A stretch of 64,000 nt of DNA, from the NCBI RefSeq assembly GCF_023898315.1, contig NC_064621.1, positions 120,476,561-120,540,560 of the forward strand. Direction: 5' to 3'. The notes under the pieces were generated by a model. That model was given only the letters and a program-made list of their open reading frames with translations. It did not search any database and was not told where the DNA came from. The stretch comes from Schistocerca nitens (lineage: Eukaryota > Arthropoda > Insecta > Orthoptera > Acrididae). The position numbers and the translations under genes are program-made. The stretch's first letter is position 1. Each line of letters opens with the position of its first letter. This document shows, in pieces, positions 36,246 through 49,225 of the stretch.

Positions 36246-38205
36246 ACTTTGTAAGTCAATAGCAAGTCAATAGTACTCAACACTCTACGCTTTCTAAATC
36301 CTCGTTGAATGTGTGTCAATAGACCGTTTTCTTTGAGGTAATTCATAATGTTCGAACACAATATATGTTCCAGAATCCCGATGCATATCGACGTTAACGT
36401 TTTGTGTACCAAGGAGGATCAGCTCCGTCGTTTGTTAATTTATTTGGCGTAAATCTCTCAATTGCTGCCGATACTATTTCCTTGAATCCAAGCCACATCT
36501 GGTCTACACTTATATTATTAGCTTGAAATCAGTGGAGATTGTCTCTTAGGAAGGCTTAAAGTGAATTTTTTTCCGCTTTTTGAATAGGTATCTTTCTCGC
36601 TTATTTTCGAGTATATGGGGATTGCAGTGTTCAATCTCCCTACGACAACTCTGTGTTCACTAACCCCTGAATCGGTTTTGATGCTGGTTGTTAACTCAGG
36701 GTTGTTTGTTGCTTAGAGGTCAAGTGTGTTTTCACAACCGTTTACTATTCGCGTGGGCTCATGAACTAACTGCTCGAAACAATTTTCAGAGAATGTGTTT
36801 AGCACTATTTTGGATGATATTTTATGCGTACCTCCGGAATTAAACATGTATTTAGGCCAACATATTGAGGGTAAATTAAAATCACCACCAACTGTTATCG
36901 CATGAGTCGGGTATGTGTTTAAAATCAAACTCAAGAGTTCTTTGAACCTTCTAGCAACTGTATCATCAGAATTGGGAGGTCGCTAAAAGGATCCAATTAC
37001 TATTTTCTTCCATTTGGCAGCAATGACGTCTGCCTATACTAACTCACAGGAAGTTTCTACTTCAGTTTGGCGACAAGATAAACTACTTCTGACAGCAACA
37101 AACACGCCACCGCCAACTGTGTTTAGCCTATCCTATCGGAACACCGTTAGGTTCTTCGCAAAATTTTCGGCTGAGCTTATGTCCGGCTGTAGCCAGCTTT
37201 CAGTGCCTGTAACGATTTGAGCATCGGTGCTTTCTATTAGCGCTTGGAGCTCCGGTGCTTTCACAACACAGCTACGACAATTTACAAATTATATACCAAC
37301 GGTTCTTGTATCTACGTTCTTCCTATGTTCAGCCTGCACCCTTTGTGACTGAAGCCATACTTGCGTTTTCCGGAGACCCTCTAACCTAAAAAAACCGACC
37401 AGTCCACGCCACACAGCCCCTGCTACCCGTGTAGCCGCCTCCTGCGTATAGTGGACACCTGACCTATTCAGCGGAACCCGAAACTCAACCACCCTTTGGC
37501 GCAAGTCGTGGAATCTGCAGCCTACACGGTCGCAGAACCGTCTGAGCCTCTGTTTCAGACCCTCCACTCGGCTCTGTAGTAGAGCTCCGCAATCGGTCCT
37601 ATCGACTATATTGCAAATCCTCAGCTGTGCTTTCATCTTACCAGCAAGACTGGCAGCCTTTACCATTTCTGTTAGCCTCTCGAAACTAGAGAGAATGTCT
37701 TCTGATCCAAAGTAACTCACTTCAATGGTATCAACGTGAGCAACAATCTGCAGTTGGCTGCACCCTGTGCTCTTCATGGCATCCAGGAGACCCCTTTCCA
37801 CATCTGGAATGACTCCACCCGGTATGCATACGGAGTGCACATTGGTTTTCCTGCCCATCTTGTCAGCCAAGCCCATAAGTGGCCCCATAACGCGCCTAAC
37901 ATTGGAGCTCCCAACTACCAATAATCCCACCCTCTGCTACTGCCCAGAACTTACAGGCTGAGTGGCTTCCTCTAAAACAGGACAGGCGACAGCATCTGGC
38001 TCACTGAAAATGTCAGCGACAGACATCACCTGGAACCTGTTTGTCAGACAAACCGGGGAGGCCTTACGTGCGGCCGCCTGGGAAGTCTTTCGCCGCCTGC
38101 TTCGCCCTGGGGCGACCTCCCACTCTACCACAGGTGAAGGGTCAGCTTCAGTGCGAACAGCAACTGGGATGACCACAGGTGAGGGCCCATTGGCATTATG
38201 GTGAA
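36246..38205 (-). mobile_element. CR1-like LINE, 5' half (ORF1, endonuclease, start of RT)
   Basis: Read on minus from about 38,205: ORF1 (38,176-37,289), endonuclease (about 37,220-36,700, with VGGDFNLPSICWPKYMFNS and NTLDL) and a piece of the RT (36,412-36,250, with TLTSICIGILEHILCSNIMN). Its 5' end joins the unit C flank at the same point as the copy in unit D (about 52,010), so both descend from one insertion. Confidence 0.85.
37289..38176 (-). pseudogene. CR1-like ORF1 with SGNH/GDSL-type hydrolase domain, decayed
   Basis: The N-terminal part (38,176-37,937) and the hydrolase part (37,930-37,289) share one frame, separated by a TAG. The hydrolase shows the nucleophile block LLVVGSSNVRR, a central block and the C-terminal GVHYTQEAATRVAGAVWRG (His block). 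The third block reads VAHVDTIEV instead of the VAHVGNNDV seen in unit D, so the Gly/Asn of the oxyanion hole is lost. ORF1 esterase-like domains are known in CR1/L2-type LINEs; their role in retrotransposition is not clear. Confidence 0.75.
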
Positions 38206-39640
38206 GTTCCAGGAAGCCTTTCGCAGCTTGGTATAATATTCTCTATGCAATCTTTCAGGTTCTTAAGTAGCCCTTCATTTGTTTTCAGACTTTGGTCAAA
38301 TCGATATGTTTTGAATCATGTCTGTGGTATAGTACTTCATTCTCATTCGTTTACCAGTACAGTCGGAGGTGATGGCTACGTCACATTACCGCTTATTCAA
38401 AGGCGTTCTTATCTGCCGCTATGTTTAGAAATTTTCTTTGTGCAGTTTCTTACACATTGTGGCCATGTCTAGCACATGGTCTACCAGACGTGTAATTCGT
38501 AATTTGTTATTGCTTTTAAACTGAGTATTATTAGTAATAGGTAATTTAGTTAAAAGATGACTCATTATCCTTCCCGAGTCACTTTTGACATAAATGCTAA
38601 ATTTCTACTGTACACACGATTAGTTATTCACTCTGGAGTCTGAATTTAATTGGTACACGAAGTTTACTGTTAACTCTGCGTTCAACAGGATTATTAACTC
38701 ATGTGAAGTAAAAGTGCAATCAGCAGAAGCTGTCCCAAACAGCAGTCAGCAGAAGATCGTTGAAATCTTCGCATACATCTCAGAAAGTAAGTAGTGTTGC
38801 TGAGATTCTGAGACAACTTGTTTTCGAGATTATATCTGACATAATGCTTATATTTCATGTTCTTGGGCACACATCTCTTACCTATAAGATTGAGGCTAAC
38901 ATCCACATTGGCCTTGGTCTACATACATGTCATATGGAGTATACATTCTCTGAACAAAGCTACAAAACTTTGAGAAGTAACAGTGGCCCTATATACGTTC
39001 CTGTATTCATTCATGCCCCCACTTGTTCCTGTTGAAAAATTTAATTGTTTTGTACTACATATGTTTACAAAAAAGTGCTCAAATAGCGTTACCAGTTACC
39101 CCTTGAGTCATGATAGTCTAGGCAAAGGGCACGTTCTAAGGTCATTTATTGAAGTCACATACCCTTATGTATTGAGCTGAGTTAGGGAAAACATTAAGAG
39201 GCATACAACCGTCAAAGAATAAAATCAGATTTCTGATTCCCCCTCTATATTGGACATCCAACAGCTTGCTGCAGTCATGTCTGTAGTTTTGAAACTGTTA
39301 TAATAATTAGAAAGCATAATATGTGCAATTACTGCAAGGACTTCTTTTCTTGTGTCTTCACAACCACTGACTCTATACGATACTGATGTATATGTATATA
39401 CACTAGCACTCTATACTGTGGATCATTATTCCATAAGAAGAAATCCAAACTGCTATTCACATCACAGTGCAACATACACAGATAATGATATAATGTTGGT
39501 AATATAATATCATGGCGAATATATTGTTTACACCCGAAAACTGGAACACTTATAATTTTTTTGAACTTTTGCAACATTTTTTCGTATTTAGTTATTACCT
39601 ATTTGTGCACATGATCTAAAATTTATAGGACAATAAGTAA
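38206..39640 (+). repeat. Unit C: 3' flank of gene C
   Basis: It matches 20,620-22,015 (E) and 52,015-53,450 (D) in the same orientation, and 29,070-29,765 (B) in reverse over its right part. No coding signal: open frames shared between copies vary without synonymous bias. Confidence 0.75.
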
Positions 39641-39675
39641 TAGACACACATGTTTGCCACAAAGTACAGTGGTGC

Positions 39676-39681
39676 TTTATT
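39676..39681 (-). terminator. Polyadenylation signal of gene C
   Basis: TTTATT on plus (AATAAA on minus), 86 bp past the stop codon of gene C, in the same context as in gene B. Confidence 0.8.
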
Positions 39682-39766
39682 TTCTCTACATAAGTGCAGG
39701 GTACAGGACAGTGGGAGCAGCTCAAGACTGCGCGTCTGCAGTGTGGTGCTCCCTCAGCAGCAGCGA

Positions 39767-41266
39767 CTACTTGCTGTGTGCAGCTCTGCGGGAAGCGCCT
39801 GACCTGGCATGGGGTCTGCTTCCAGCTCTGGACGCAATGTGTCGTCGGCTGCCTGCACGTGCATGTTTCATGTGGCCAGCCCGGGCGTGAGCACCTGATC
39901 AACAATAAACAAAAAATATGATGTTCCTCCGACACCTGCGTGCTCTCCTGTTCATCAGAAAATGTTAGTAGGCTTAACAAAAAGACACTGAAGAATTGTA
40001 TCACACACAACTTGTTTTTCTAACTGATTTTCTTTGGACTAATTGCTGCTTCAAAGATCAAGAGCACTGCTCTAAGCTTTAACTTTTCGTTTTAGTATAT
40101 CCAGCTATACAAAGTTTAGCTTTACGTGGATATTTTACTCTATAGTGATCTGATATATAAACAGGGTGATTTTCATTAATATTTAAAAACTCTCAAAGCG
40201 GAGTATAAGACTCTGAGACAAGATATTTAATACAACATACATGGAGCCAGAAATGTCAGCAAATATTTGCGACCATATGTGTCTCATGTCAAATTATTTA
40301 TCTCAGAGCCATCTACGTCACTTTTGGTTTCCTAAACAGTAATATGAATCACACTGTATTCTTATATTGGGGATGAAAGGCAGGTGTAAGCTATGTACCT
40401 GTGATAACTTCAACTCCATCATTGCTAAACATACCTCCTTGTAGACGTCGGTAGTATGCACACATCTTAAGCTGTAAGACTTATGGCATTTTCATGCTAA
40501 AACTCAGTTTCTGTAACTCGCTCTAAATATCACTCCTGAAACATGTCAAAGCGCTTTAAAAACTGTGGCAGGACGACATCATGAAATCTCACTGACGGTC
40601 ACTAAAAATCTTCGAAGCGTATGATTAACGTTTAACTATATTTCAGTCAACTTTCAACTATTTTTCTAAACTTGTGTGTTGGCATAGACATATTGTTCTA
40701 CCAGAAAGAGTAACTGCAGTAATTTTCTTTCTGATTTCAAACAAAGGTTAAATGACAGGCAAATAAATGATTAGCTCAGAAATGAATAGTGTGTGCTGCT
40801 CAAAACAAAACATGCATATTTAATGTATGCACTAATGGTATAATACTACAAACAAAAATCCTCGAACCACCTGTCTCGTCTATAGACGAATATCTCAAGT
40901 GTTTAAAGTATCAGAATAATATAGATTATCAACTAGGGACTTAAACCTACAAGAAAGTACACACAGACTCGCAGTCTACACCATAACCTGATGCCGTGAA
41001 TGGTACGGCAATTAGGCCCATGCATTGCCTGCACGCCTCAGCTGCTGTTTACCTTTGGCTGCCCGCCTGCTCTCTCCACTCAGACCCTCCTCATCACCGC
41101 TGTCGTCGGCGTCGGCGTCTGCTGAGCCGTCGTCGTCGTCGTCATCAGCGTCTCTGTTCTCGGCTGCTTCATCCACCGCTTCATCTTCATCGTCTGCAAC
41201 AGCGAACGGCGTGCAGTACGCCACGAGTAACACTCCAGCGATCAGCAGGACAAGGGACGCCTTCAT
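39767..41266 (-). CDS. Unit C: secreted peptide precursor, acidic pro-region plus cationic repeat peptide (two exons)
   Basis: Exon 1 coding is 41266-41053 with donor AAAG|GTAAAC; the terminal exon is 39894-39767 after CAG. The protein (113 residues) equals that of gene B except Ala45 to Asp, which lengthens the Asp run. The cationic C-terminal part is identical. The intron is 1,158 bp, with the same possible 12-nt exon. Gene C points toward gene B on the other strand. Function unknown; the signal peptide and charge-split precursor suggest a secreted, processed peptide. Intact start, splice sites, stop, TATA box and poly(A) signal suggest it is as likely to be expressed as B. Confidence 0.72.
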
Positions 41267-41333
41267 GGCTGCAGTGGTTTCTACTACGCTGGATGCCTCA
41301 ATACAAGTGCCATTAGTGAGCACACCGACCTCC

Positions 41334-41340
41334 TCTTATA
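41334..41340 (-). promoter_or_regulatory. TATA box of gene C
   Basis: TATAAGA on minus, 68 bp upstream of the ATG, at the same distance as in gene B. Confidence 0.7.
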
Positions 41341-43850
41341 CGGCGTGTCGGACACTTATCTCCCAAATTGTGGCATTCAAGGACAGCTACTTAGTGCGTA
41401 CTTCAAAAGCGCGATTAGCCATATCGTCGTCATAACTTACTGCCAAAAATATCTTTGGGGGACTTGGTATGCAACCTTGATGCTTAAGGTGATTGTAAGC
41501 AATTATAAGTAACTTGAATTATGAAATTGTCTCCTTCGTATGGTCAGGTGCGTATAACAGCACTGACTTAGAATAACGACTAATTTAAAAACGAATAAGA
41601 CTTTCATCTACTGTTAATCTGTTCATTGTTCTCGTTGCCTTACGTAAAAATTGTCCAGATTTAGTTAAAAGTGTACAACGTTTTCCCATCGTACTCTGTT
41701 ATCTTATGTTGAAAATCGTTACTTCGTTTTACCAGTAATTAACACCAATAATTAACAATAAGCTTTGGATTTGTTTAACATGAAGCATAAATTTTCTTAT
41801 GAAACCTATCCACTTCTTAAGAGTTTCTCCAAATTCTCCTTACTGTAGATTATTACAGGTAGGTAGACTGTGAACCCCAATATCGACGTTTGGTGCCAAG
41901 CAGCTACCTTCCACATTAGTGATTTTCTTTTATTTCTTTCATCGTTTCTCCCATGCACACAAAAATAGCAACAGTGAGAACCATTAGCCGGTTATCACTT
42001 GCGTCATAGTCTTCCATTTTTCTTTCTTTATTAATCACGCTATTGGTATATGAACTGACCCAAATAGGATGGGATACATCACGTGTCTCCACTCCGATGT
42101 TTATCTGGCTTTGAGGCGTCGTTCATCACATATTGGGTATTAATTATTAAACATTGTTTCCATGCTGAACTAATGCTCATTATCAACATCAGTAAGACGT
42201 GTGATCCATACAGACACTGAGACTTTATTTTATACGCTGTGGCTCGGAAGCAACCAGACACCAAACGCATTTTTCACGAATCTCTTGAATGAAATCCTGG
42301 CTGTGTCGGTCTCGAAGCTTTCGTCTTGCCAGACATGCTCTGTGGGTGACAGATCAGAAGGTCAGTTATTCCATTTGTAAATCTGTTCGTTCCTAAAGAC
42401 ATCTGTGCCATTAACTGCAGTCTTTGATTAGCATATTGCAATTGGCGACCTTGTTATCAAGGGTATAACAGCAGAACTGCTTCTTATGAGCTTTCAGTAG
42501 GGTGTCTATCGGCACGTTGCTGGCAATCTAACCGCCACAAATGGCAGTGACAATCTTCGCTACACAAATCCAACTACTCCTTCGGCTCTTTTATATATTG
42601 GTCTTGACGCCTATTGACAACTTGAGACGTGAGGCTAGTGTGCTCATTCTAAAAATACATGATTGCTCATCTTAGACATTTGGCTGAAAGGACAATTCGT
42701 ACATTCCGAGGGTACATCTAGAATTCCTGATTTTCCTTATAAAATAAAATAAGACTTTAATCTTTTCCGTCTTAACCTTCTACTTTATTAGTTTACTAAT
42801 TTAGTACTGGAATGTATTACATAGCTCCGTAGTTACAGGCAGTGTGTGATGCAAATTCATATTAACAATCAGTCCTGGTTTGTCATTGAGTAATATGCTA
42901 TAAATGCCATTCCATGTAGCCTGAATCTTTCTTGGCTACATATAAATCAACTTCAAGTTTAGGAAGTGTGAGGTGGGTGATTCTAGCTGTAGTTTGCAAA
43001 CCCCTAGAATGCAAATTTAAAGTATCTGTGATCAGAAAATGAAATTAAACTCCCTATGCAATCATGCAAGTTTCCTTATAAAAGGCAATGAAGCGATATG
43101 CGTAAAGGATAACTACTTATTAACTTCTGTTTTTAACAGGGGTAACCTCATCTTTAAATGTAACTAGTTCTGTATGAAATACATTGGTCAACCACTTCAC
43201 AACAGCAGAGTTTAGTTAAAGGTGGCGTCTTTCTGTTAAATGAAAATACAGGCTTATAAAAGAAGCAGTTTATATCCCTTAACGAACATACAAGTGCAAC
43301 AACTTTCAACAAGATAGAATACCGGGAAGTTGTAACGAAAAGTGAACTCGGAAATAAAACATTCTTCACAAATGCCAAATGTATACTGTAATTCGAAAAA
43401 CTAACTGCAGTCGTCAATTACCGTTACGACTAACTCTACACAGTTAACATATACCAGGCCACCCAAACAACTCCACGGAAAAGCATTGCTAACCGAATCT
43501 CGATTCCGTTCGAGCCGGCTGTGAGCAGAGGTCAGTAGCGTACTGGCCCCTTTTATCACATGCAGCGCGTGATGACTGCACCAAAACCGTCGTTCGTGGA
43601 GGCAGGAGGGAGAGTGTCTAAAACTGTAGTTCTAACTTCACTCTCAGGTTTTGGAGAAGTTCCAAATCATCCAGCAATGACAATAATGATCCTGAGTGCT
43701 GTACAATCTCTAGATATGTTTTGCCGCAATTGCGACCACCTCCCCAACGATATTTCAAGATTTCGGCAGACCACCAGCAAGAGTGTAACTTTTTGCTTAT
43801 TATGTAGGGGACTGGGGCATGAAAAGAAGATAATTGTCTAGCAGGTCAAT

Positions 43851-44195
43851 TTCCATAACACCCACTGAGGTAAGATTCTAGCAATTCCCACAGAAAACTT
43901 CCAACCACCACCCCTTTAACTGAAGGAGACATTCCCAGTTGTAAGCATCCCACCTTGATAACCCTTTCTAACAGCCCAGTGTATTATCTCTCATCATGTA
44001 AACCTGCCATCCTCAAGTCAGAGGAACCAGCGAGCGTGGTGGATGCACTGGCCCTGAGGACTACTTAAAGTTACACATTTGTGGCCGTGCCAATGGTTAA
44101 AAGATTGGGTTCATCCGCCATTTCTCCCTATTAGGCTGCTGTACAGAATAAATGGAAAAATACAGCTTCTCACAGGCCGAAATGGACAGTTGTTT
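43851..44195 (-). repeat. Duplicated segment between gene upstream region and PLE
   Basis: It matches 58,060-58,430 (same orientation) and 62,040-62,440 (reverse). No protein or RNA feature is recognised. Confidence 0.6.
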
Positions 44196-44199
44196 CAAT

Positions 44200-45360
44200 T
44201 CCTAACTTGATCATAGGCAATATGTGGAATTACTTGTGCATTATGGCAAAAACATCAGAAAGGTTACCAAAGGACTTTGTGTTCTTTCACTTCTTTATAG
44301 GGGGTCTTCTGATTGATATATATATCTCTACTTCCATAACAACACCTTTTTTCAGATTATACAAGGTTTTTCATGTTTTCTTCAGTGTGCCCTATTGTGA
44401 GTTCATGTGTTTTAAAGTGGTCACTCAGATCAGCTTTATGATTGGGATTACAGCGTTCTTTGAACCTTATCGTAAGCTTCCTTCTTGTTTATCTACGTAT
44501 TCTTCATCATATAGACCACAGATAAATTTAGACACCGCTGATTTATCATATACTTCTTTCTCTGTCTTGTGCCTTAACAATTTCCCTTACCTCATTATTT
44601 ATTTGAAAAACCACTTTAGCAGTTCCACTTCAGAAACATGTTCTATTCCAGCAGGGATCTTTGCCTAAATATGGCATCATTACAAACCTAGGGTTTCCTT
44701 TATTTCTTATTTTCTGTAGCCTTATCACTTGTTGTCTGTACTTCTCTTTTAATCAAATGTGTGTCTTGTAAACCTTTTCTCCTGACATAAGGTCAGACCC
44801 ATTGTCCACAACTACATGACGTTAAATGTTACTCTCACTGTCTATACTTTCTACAGATATGGGTAATCAACTGAACATGTCATCATGGCATGAAAAGTGC
44901 ACACTTAAAAGGATATGGGATGAAATGAAGACACACGTATGATTGCATCTGTGGTTGTTAGTTTTCTAAATATGTTGTTAGTTTTCTAAATATGTTTTCT
45001 AAATATGTCATTCATTAAGTTTGGTTATTTTCAAAAAGAAGATAGCTTATAGAATTATTTTCTTCTACCTACATAACACAGTTAATATTAGGAAGTAGCT
45101 CATTTGAGTTACTGTGTAGGTTTTTCAATCTATGTTGTACTGTAACTGAAAAGTATGAGCCTGTCCTCAAGGCAACTTTTATAGTTGTTCAGTGAAGCAA
45201 TTTATTTTCAGAATCATCCATGAAAATGTTTGCTAGTGTCACTGCCAAGCAATTAACCATTGGTAAATCATTTGGCTATCTGAAAAAGGTCAAAAAGAAT
45301 ACAAAATACTTTTGAGACAAAACTAGCCTGAATTGACCACATACCTATTCAATTTGCTAG
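44200..45360 (-). mobile_element. Penelope-like element, 3' fragment
   Basis: On minus it runs from late RT sequence to the GIY-YIG region. The frame around 44,500 reads CGLYDEEYVD, the GIY-YIG core. It matches 58,430-59,560 closely and 17,250-18,050 in reverse. It is broken by frameshifts and lacks the RT core. Confidence 0.75.
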
Positions 45361-45384
45361 TTATTCATTTTCTTGTATGTCGGT

Positions 45385-45746
45385 CGATTGGTGTGGTCAT
45401 TGCAGTTAACAGTTGTTTAAACACAGTTGATGTCGTTAATGGGTCAGACTGTGAAATAGTTGGGATAAAGCTGTCAATTAGACAAGGATTGACCATTGTA
45501 ACAGAATGTTTTTATAGACCACCAGCATCTTCAACAAACGTCGCAGAACGTTTCATGGAAAGTCTTGAGTACATAGGAAGTAAATATCCAAATTATCCAT
45601 AGGTGGATACTTTACTCTAGCATCCATTGACTGGCAAACTTACACGTTTATCACAGGGGGCAGAAGCTAAGATTCGTATGAAGTTATTCTAGGAGCGCTC
45701 TCAACGTACAACCTTGAGCAATTGGTTAGAAAACCAACTCGAGATG
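45385..45746 (+). mobile_element. CR1-like endonuclease fragment
   Basis: Nearly identical to 30,700-31,050 (VVIAVNSCLNT, ECFYRPPASSTNVAERF, then the stop before GGYFN-like sequence). It is cut off sharply at 45,746, where the duplicated flank of unit D begins. Confidence 0.8.
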
Positions 45747-46930
<1,184 letters not shown>

Positions 46931-47799
46931 TTCTCACACTACAAACTACATCAACAGCTACACGGATCCTCTGCAAATCACATTCAAGTGCGTGGCAGGG
47001 GGTTCATCTGGCACCTTCACAATTCTCTATTACTCCAATCTCGTATAGCGCGTGGAAAGAATGAACACATATATCTTTCTGTACGAGCTCTGATTTCCCT
47101 TATTTTATTGTGGTGATCGTTCCTCCCTATGAACGTCGGTGTCAACAAAATATTTTCGCATTCGGAGAAGAAGGTTGGTGATTGGTGTTTCGTGATAATA
47201 TTCCGTCACAACGAAAGACGTCTTTCTTTTAATGATTTGCAGCCCAAATTCTGTATCGTTTCTGTGATACTCTCTCCCATACTTCGCGATAATATAAAAC
47301 GTGCGGCCTTTCTTTCAACTTTTACGATGTACTCCGTCAGTCCTACCTGGGAAGGATCCCACACCACGCAGCAGTATTCTAAAAGAGAACGGACAAGCGT
47401 ATTGTAGGCTCCTTAGTAGGTCTGTGACATTTTGTAAGTGTCCTGCCGATAAAACGCAGTCTTTGGTTAACCTTCCCCACAACATTTTTTATGTGTTCCT
47501 TCCAATTTAAGTTGTTCGTAATTGTAATACCTAGGTATTTAGTTGAATTTACGGCTTCTAGATTAGACTGATTGATCGAGTAACCGAAGTTTAACGAACT
47601 CCTTTTAGCACTCATGTGGATGACCTCACACTTTTCGTTACTTAGTGTCAATTGCCACTTTTCGCAACATTCGGATATTATTTCTAAATCGTTTTGCAGT
47701 TTATTTTGATCTTCTGATGATATTATTAGTCGATAAACGACAGCGTCATCTGCAAACAACCGAAGACGGCTGCTCGGATTGTCTCAAAAATCGTTTATA

Positions 47800-49225
47800 T
47801 ACACTCCTGGAAATTGAAATAAGAACACCGTGAATTCATTGTCCCAGGAAGGGGAAACTGTATTGACACATTTCTGGGGTCAGATACATCACATGATCAC
47901 ACTGACAGAACCACAGGCACATAGACACAGGCAACAGAGCATGCACAATGTCGGCACTAGTACAGTGTATATCCACCTTTCGCAGCAATGCAGGCTGCTA
48001 TTCTCCCATGGAGACGATCGTAGAGATGCTAGATGTAGTCCTGTGGAACGGCTTGCCATGCCATTTCCACCTGGCGTCTCAGTTGGACCAGCGTTCGTGC
48101 TGGACGTGCAGACCGCGTGAGACGACGCTTCATCCAGTCCCAAACATGCTCAATGGGGGACAGATCCGGAGATATTGCTGGCCAGGGTAGTTGACTTACA
48201 CCTTCTAGAGCACATTGGGTGGCACGGGATACATGCGGAGGTGCATTGTCCTGTTGGAACAGCAAGTTCCCTTGCCGGTCTAGGAATGGTAGAACGATGG
48301 GTTCGATGACGGTTTGGATGTACCGTGCACTATTCAGTGTCCCCTCGACGATCACCAGTGGTGTACGGCCAGTGTAGGAGATCGCTCCCCACACCATGAT
48401 GCCGGGTGTTGGCCCTGTGTGCCTCGGTCGTATGCAGTCCTGATTGTGGCGCTCACCTGCACGGCGCCAAACACGCATACGACCATCATTGGCACCAAGG
48501 CAGAAGCGACTCTCATCGCTGAAGACGACACGTCTCCATTCGTCCCTCCATTCACGCCTGTCGCGACACCACTGGAGGCGGGCTGCACGATGTTGGGGCG
48601 TGAGCGGAAGACGGCCAAAGGGTGTGCGGGACCGTAGCCCAGCTTCATGGAGACGGTTGCGAATGGTCCTCGCCGATACCCCAGGAGCAACAGTGTCCCT
48701 AATTTGCTGGGAAGTGGCGGTGCGGTCCCCTACGGCACTGCGTAGGATCCTACGGTCTTGGCGTGCATCCGTGCGTCGCTGCGGTCCGGTCCCAGGTCGA
48801 CGGGCACGTGCACCTTCCGCCGACCACTGGCGACAACATCGATGTACTGTGGAGACCTCACGCCCCACGTGTTGAGCAATTCGGCGGTACGTCCACCCGG
48901 CCTCCCGCATGCCCACTATACGCCCTCGCTCAAAGTCCGTCAACTGCACATACGGTTCACGTCCACGCTGTCGCGGCATGCTACCAGTGTTAATGACTGC
49001 GATGGAGCTCCGTATGCCACGGCAAACTGGCTGACACTGACGGCGGCGGTGCACAAATGCTGCGCAGCTAGCGCCATTCGACGGCCAACACCGCGGTTCC
49101 TGGTGTGTCCGCTGTGCCGTGCGTGTGATCATTGCTTGTACAGCCCTCTCGCAGTGTCCGGAGTAAGTATGGTGGGTCTGACACACCGGTGTCAATGTGT
49201 TCTTTTTTCCATTTCCAGGAGTGTA
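47800..49225 (-). mobile_element. Second Tc1-like copy (1,422 bp) nested in the CR1 RT
   Basis: The element is 47802-49223 with TA at 47800-47801 and 49224-49225. It has the same ends and exactly the same length as the copy at 24,357-25,778, in opposite orientation. The internal poly(A) signal is mutated here (tgtattgaca on plus). Confidence 0.97.
48029..48979 (-). CDS. Tc1-like transposase, C-terminus cut by one nonsense codon (DD32E)
   Basis: Starting at ATG 48979 (MPRQRGREPYVQLTDFERGR), it encodes 316 residues. A CAG-to-TAG change at 48029-48031 removes the last 24 residues of the 340-residue protein. Both HTH motifs and all three catalytic residues (SDESRF, QQDNAPPHVSR, SPIEHVW) remain, again with 32 residues between the second Asp and Glu. 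This copy keeps the His that the other has lost, while the other keeps the C-terminus. Whether the short protein could work is unknown. Confidence 0.85.
   Translation of the reverse strand: MPRQRGREPYVQLTDFERGRIVGMREAGWTYRRIAQHVGREVSTVHRCCRQWSAEGARARRPGTGPQRRTDARQDRRILRSAVGDRTATSQQIRDTVAPGVSARTIRNRLHEAGLRSRTPFGRLPLTPQHRAARLQWCRDRREWRDEWRRVVFSDESRFCLGANDGRMRVWRRAGERHNQDCIRPRHTGPTPGIMVWGAISYTGRTPLVIVEGTLNSARYIQTVIEPIVLPFLDRQGNLLFQQDNAPPHVSRATQCALEGVSQLPWPAISPDLSPIEHVWDWMKRRLTRSARPARTLVQLRRQVEMAWQAVPQDYI

Larger units (their letters stand above)
38945..43850 (-). repeat. Arm 2 of the inverted duplication (unit C)
   Basis: This is the reverse partner of 23,550-29,765. It lacks the Tc1-like element of arm 1, having an unoccupied TA site at about 42,945. 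It also lacks about 26 bp near 43,500. Single-base differences elsewhere are sparse. Confidence 0.9.

Noticed and set aside
23550-43850. Inverted arms as a pure assembly artefact
   Set aside because: The arms differ by a Tc1 insertion, small indels and base changes, and have different outer flanks. Not fully excluded without reads.
48444-48875. Arg-rich 143-codon frame opposite the transposase (and 24,705-25,136)
   Set aside because: Shadow of the GC-rich transposase gene in both copies.
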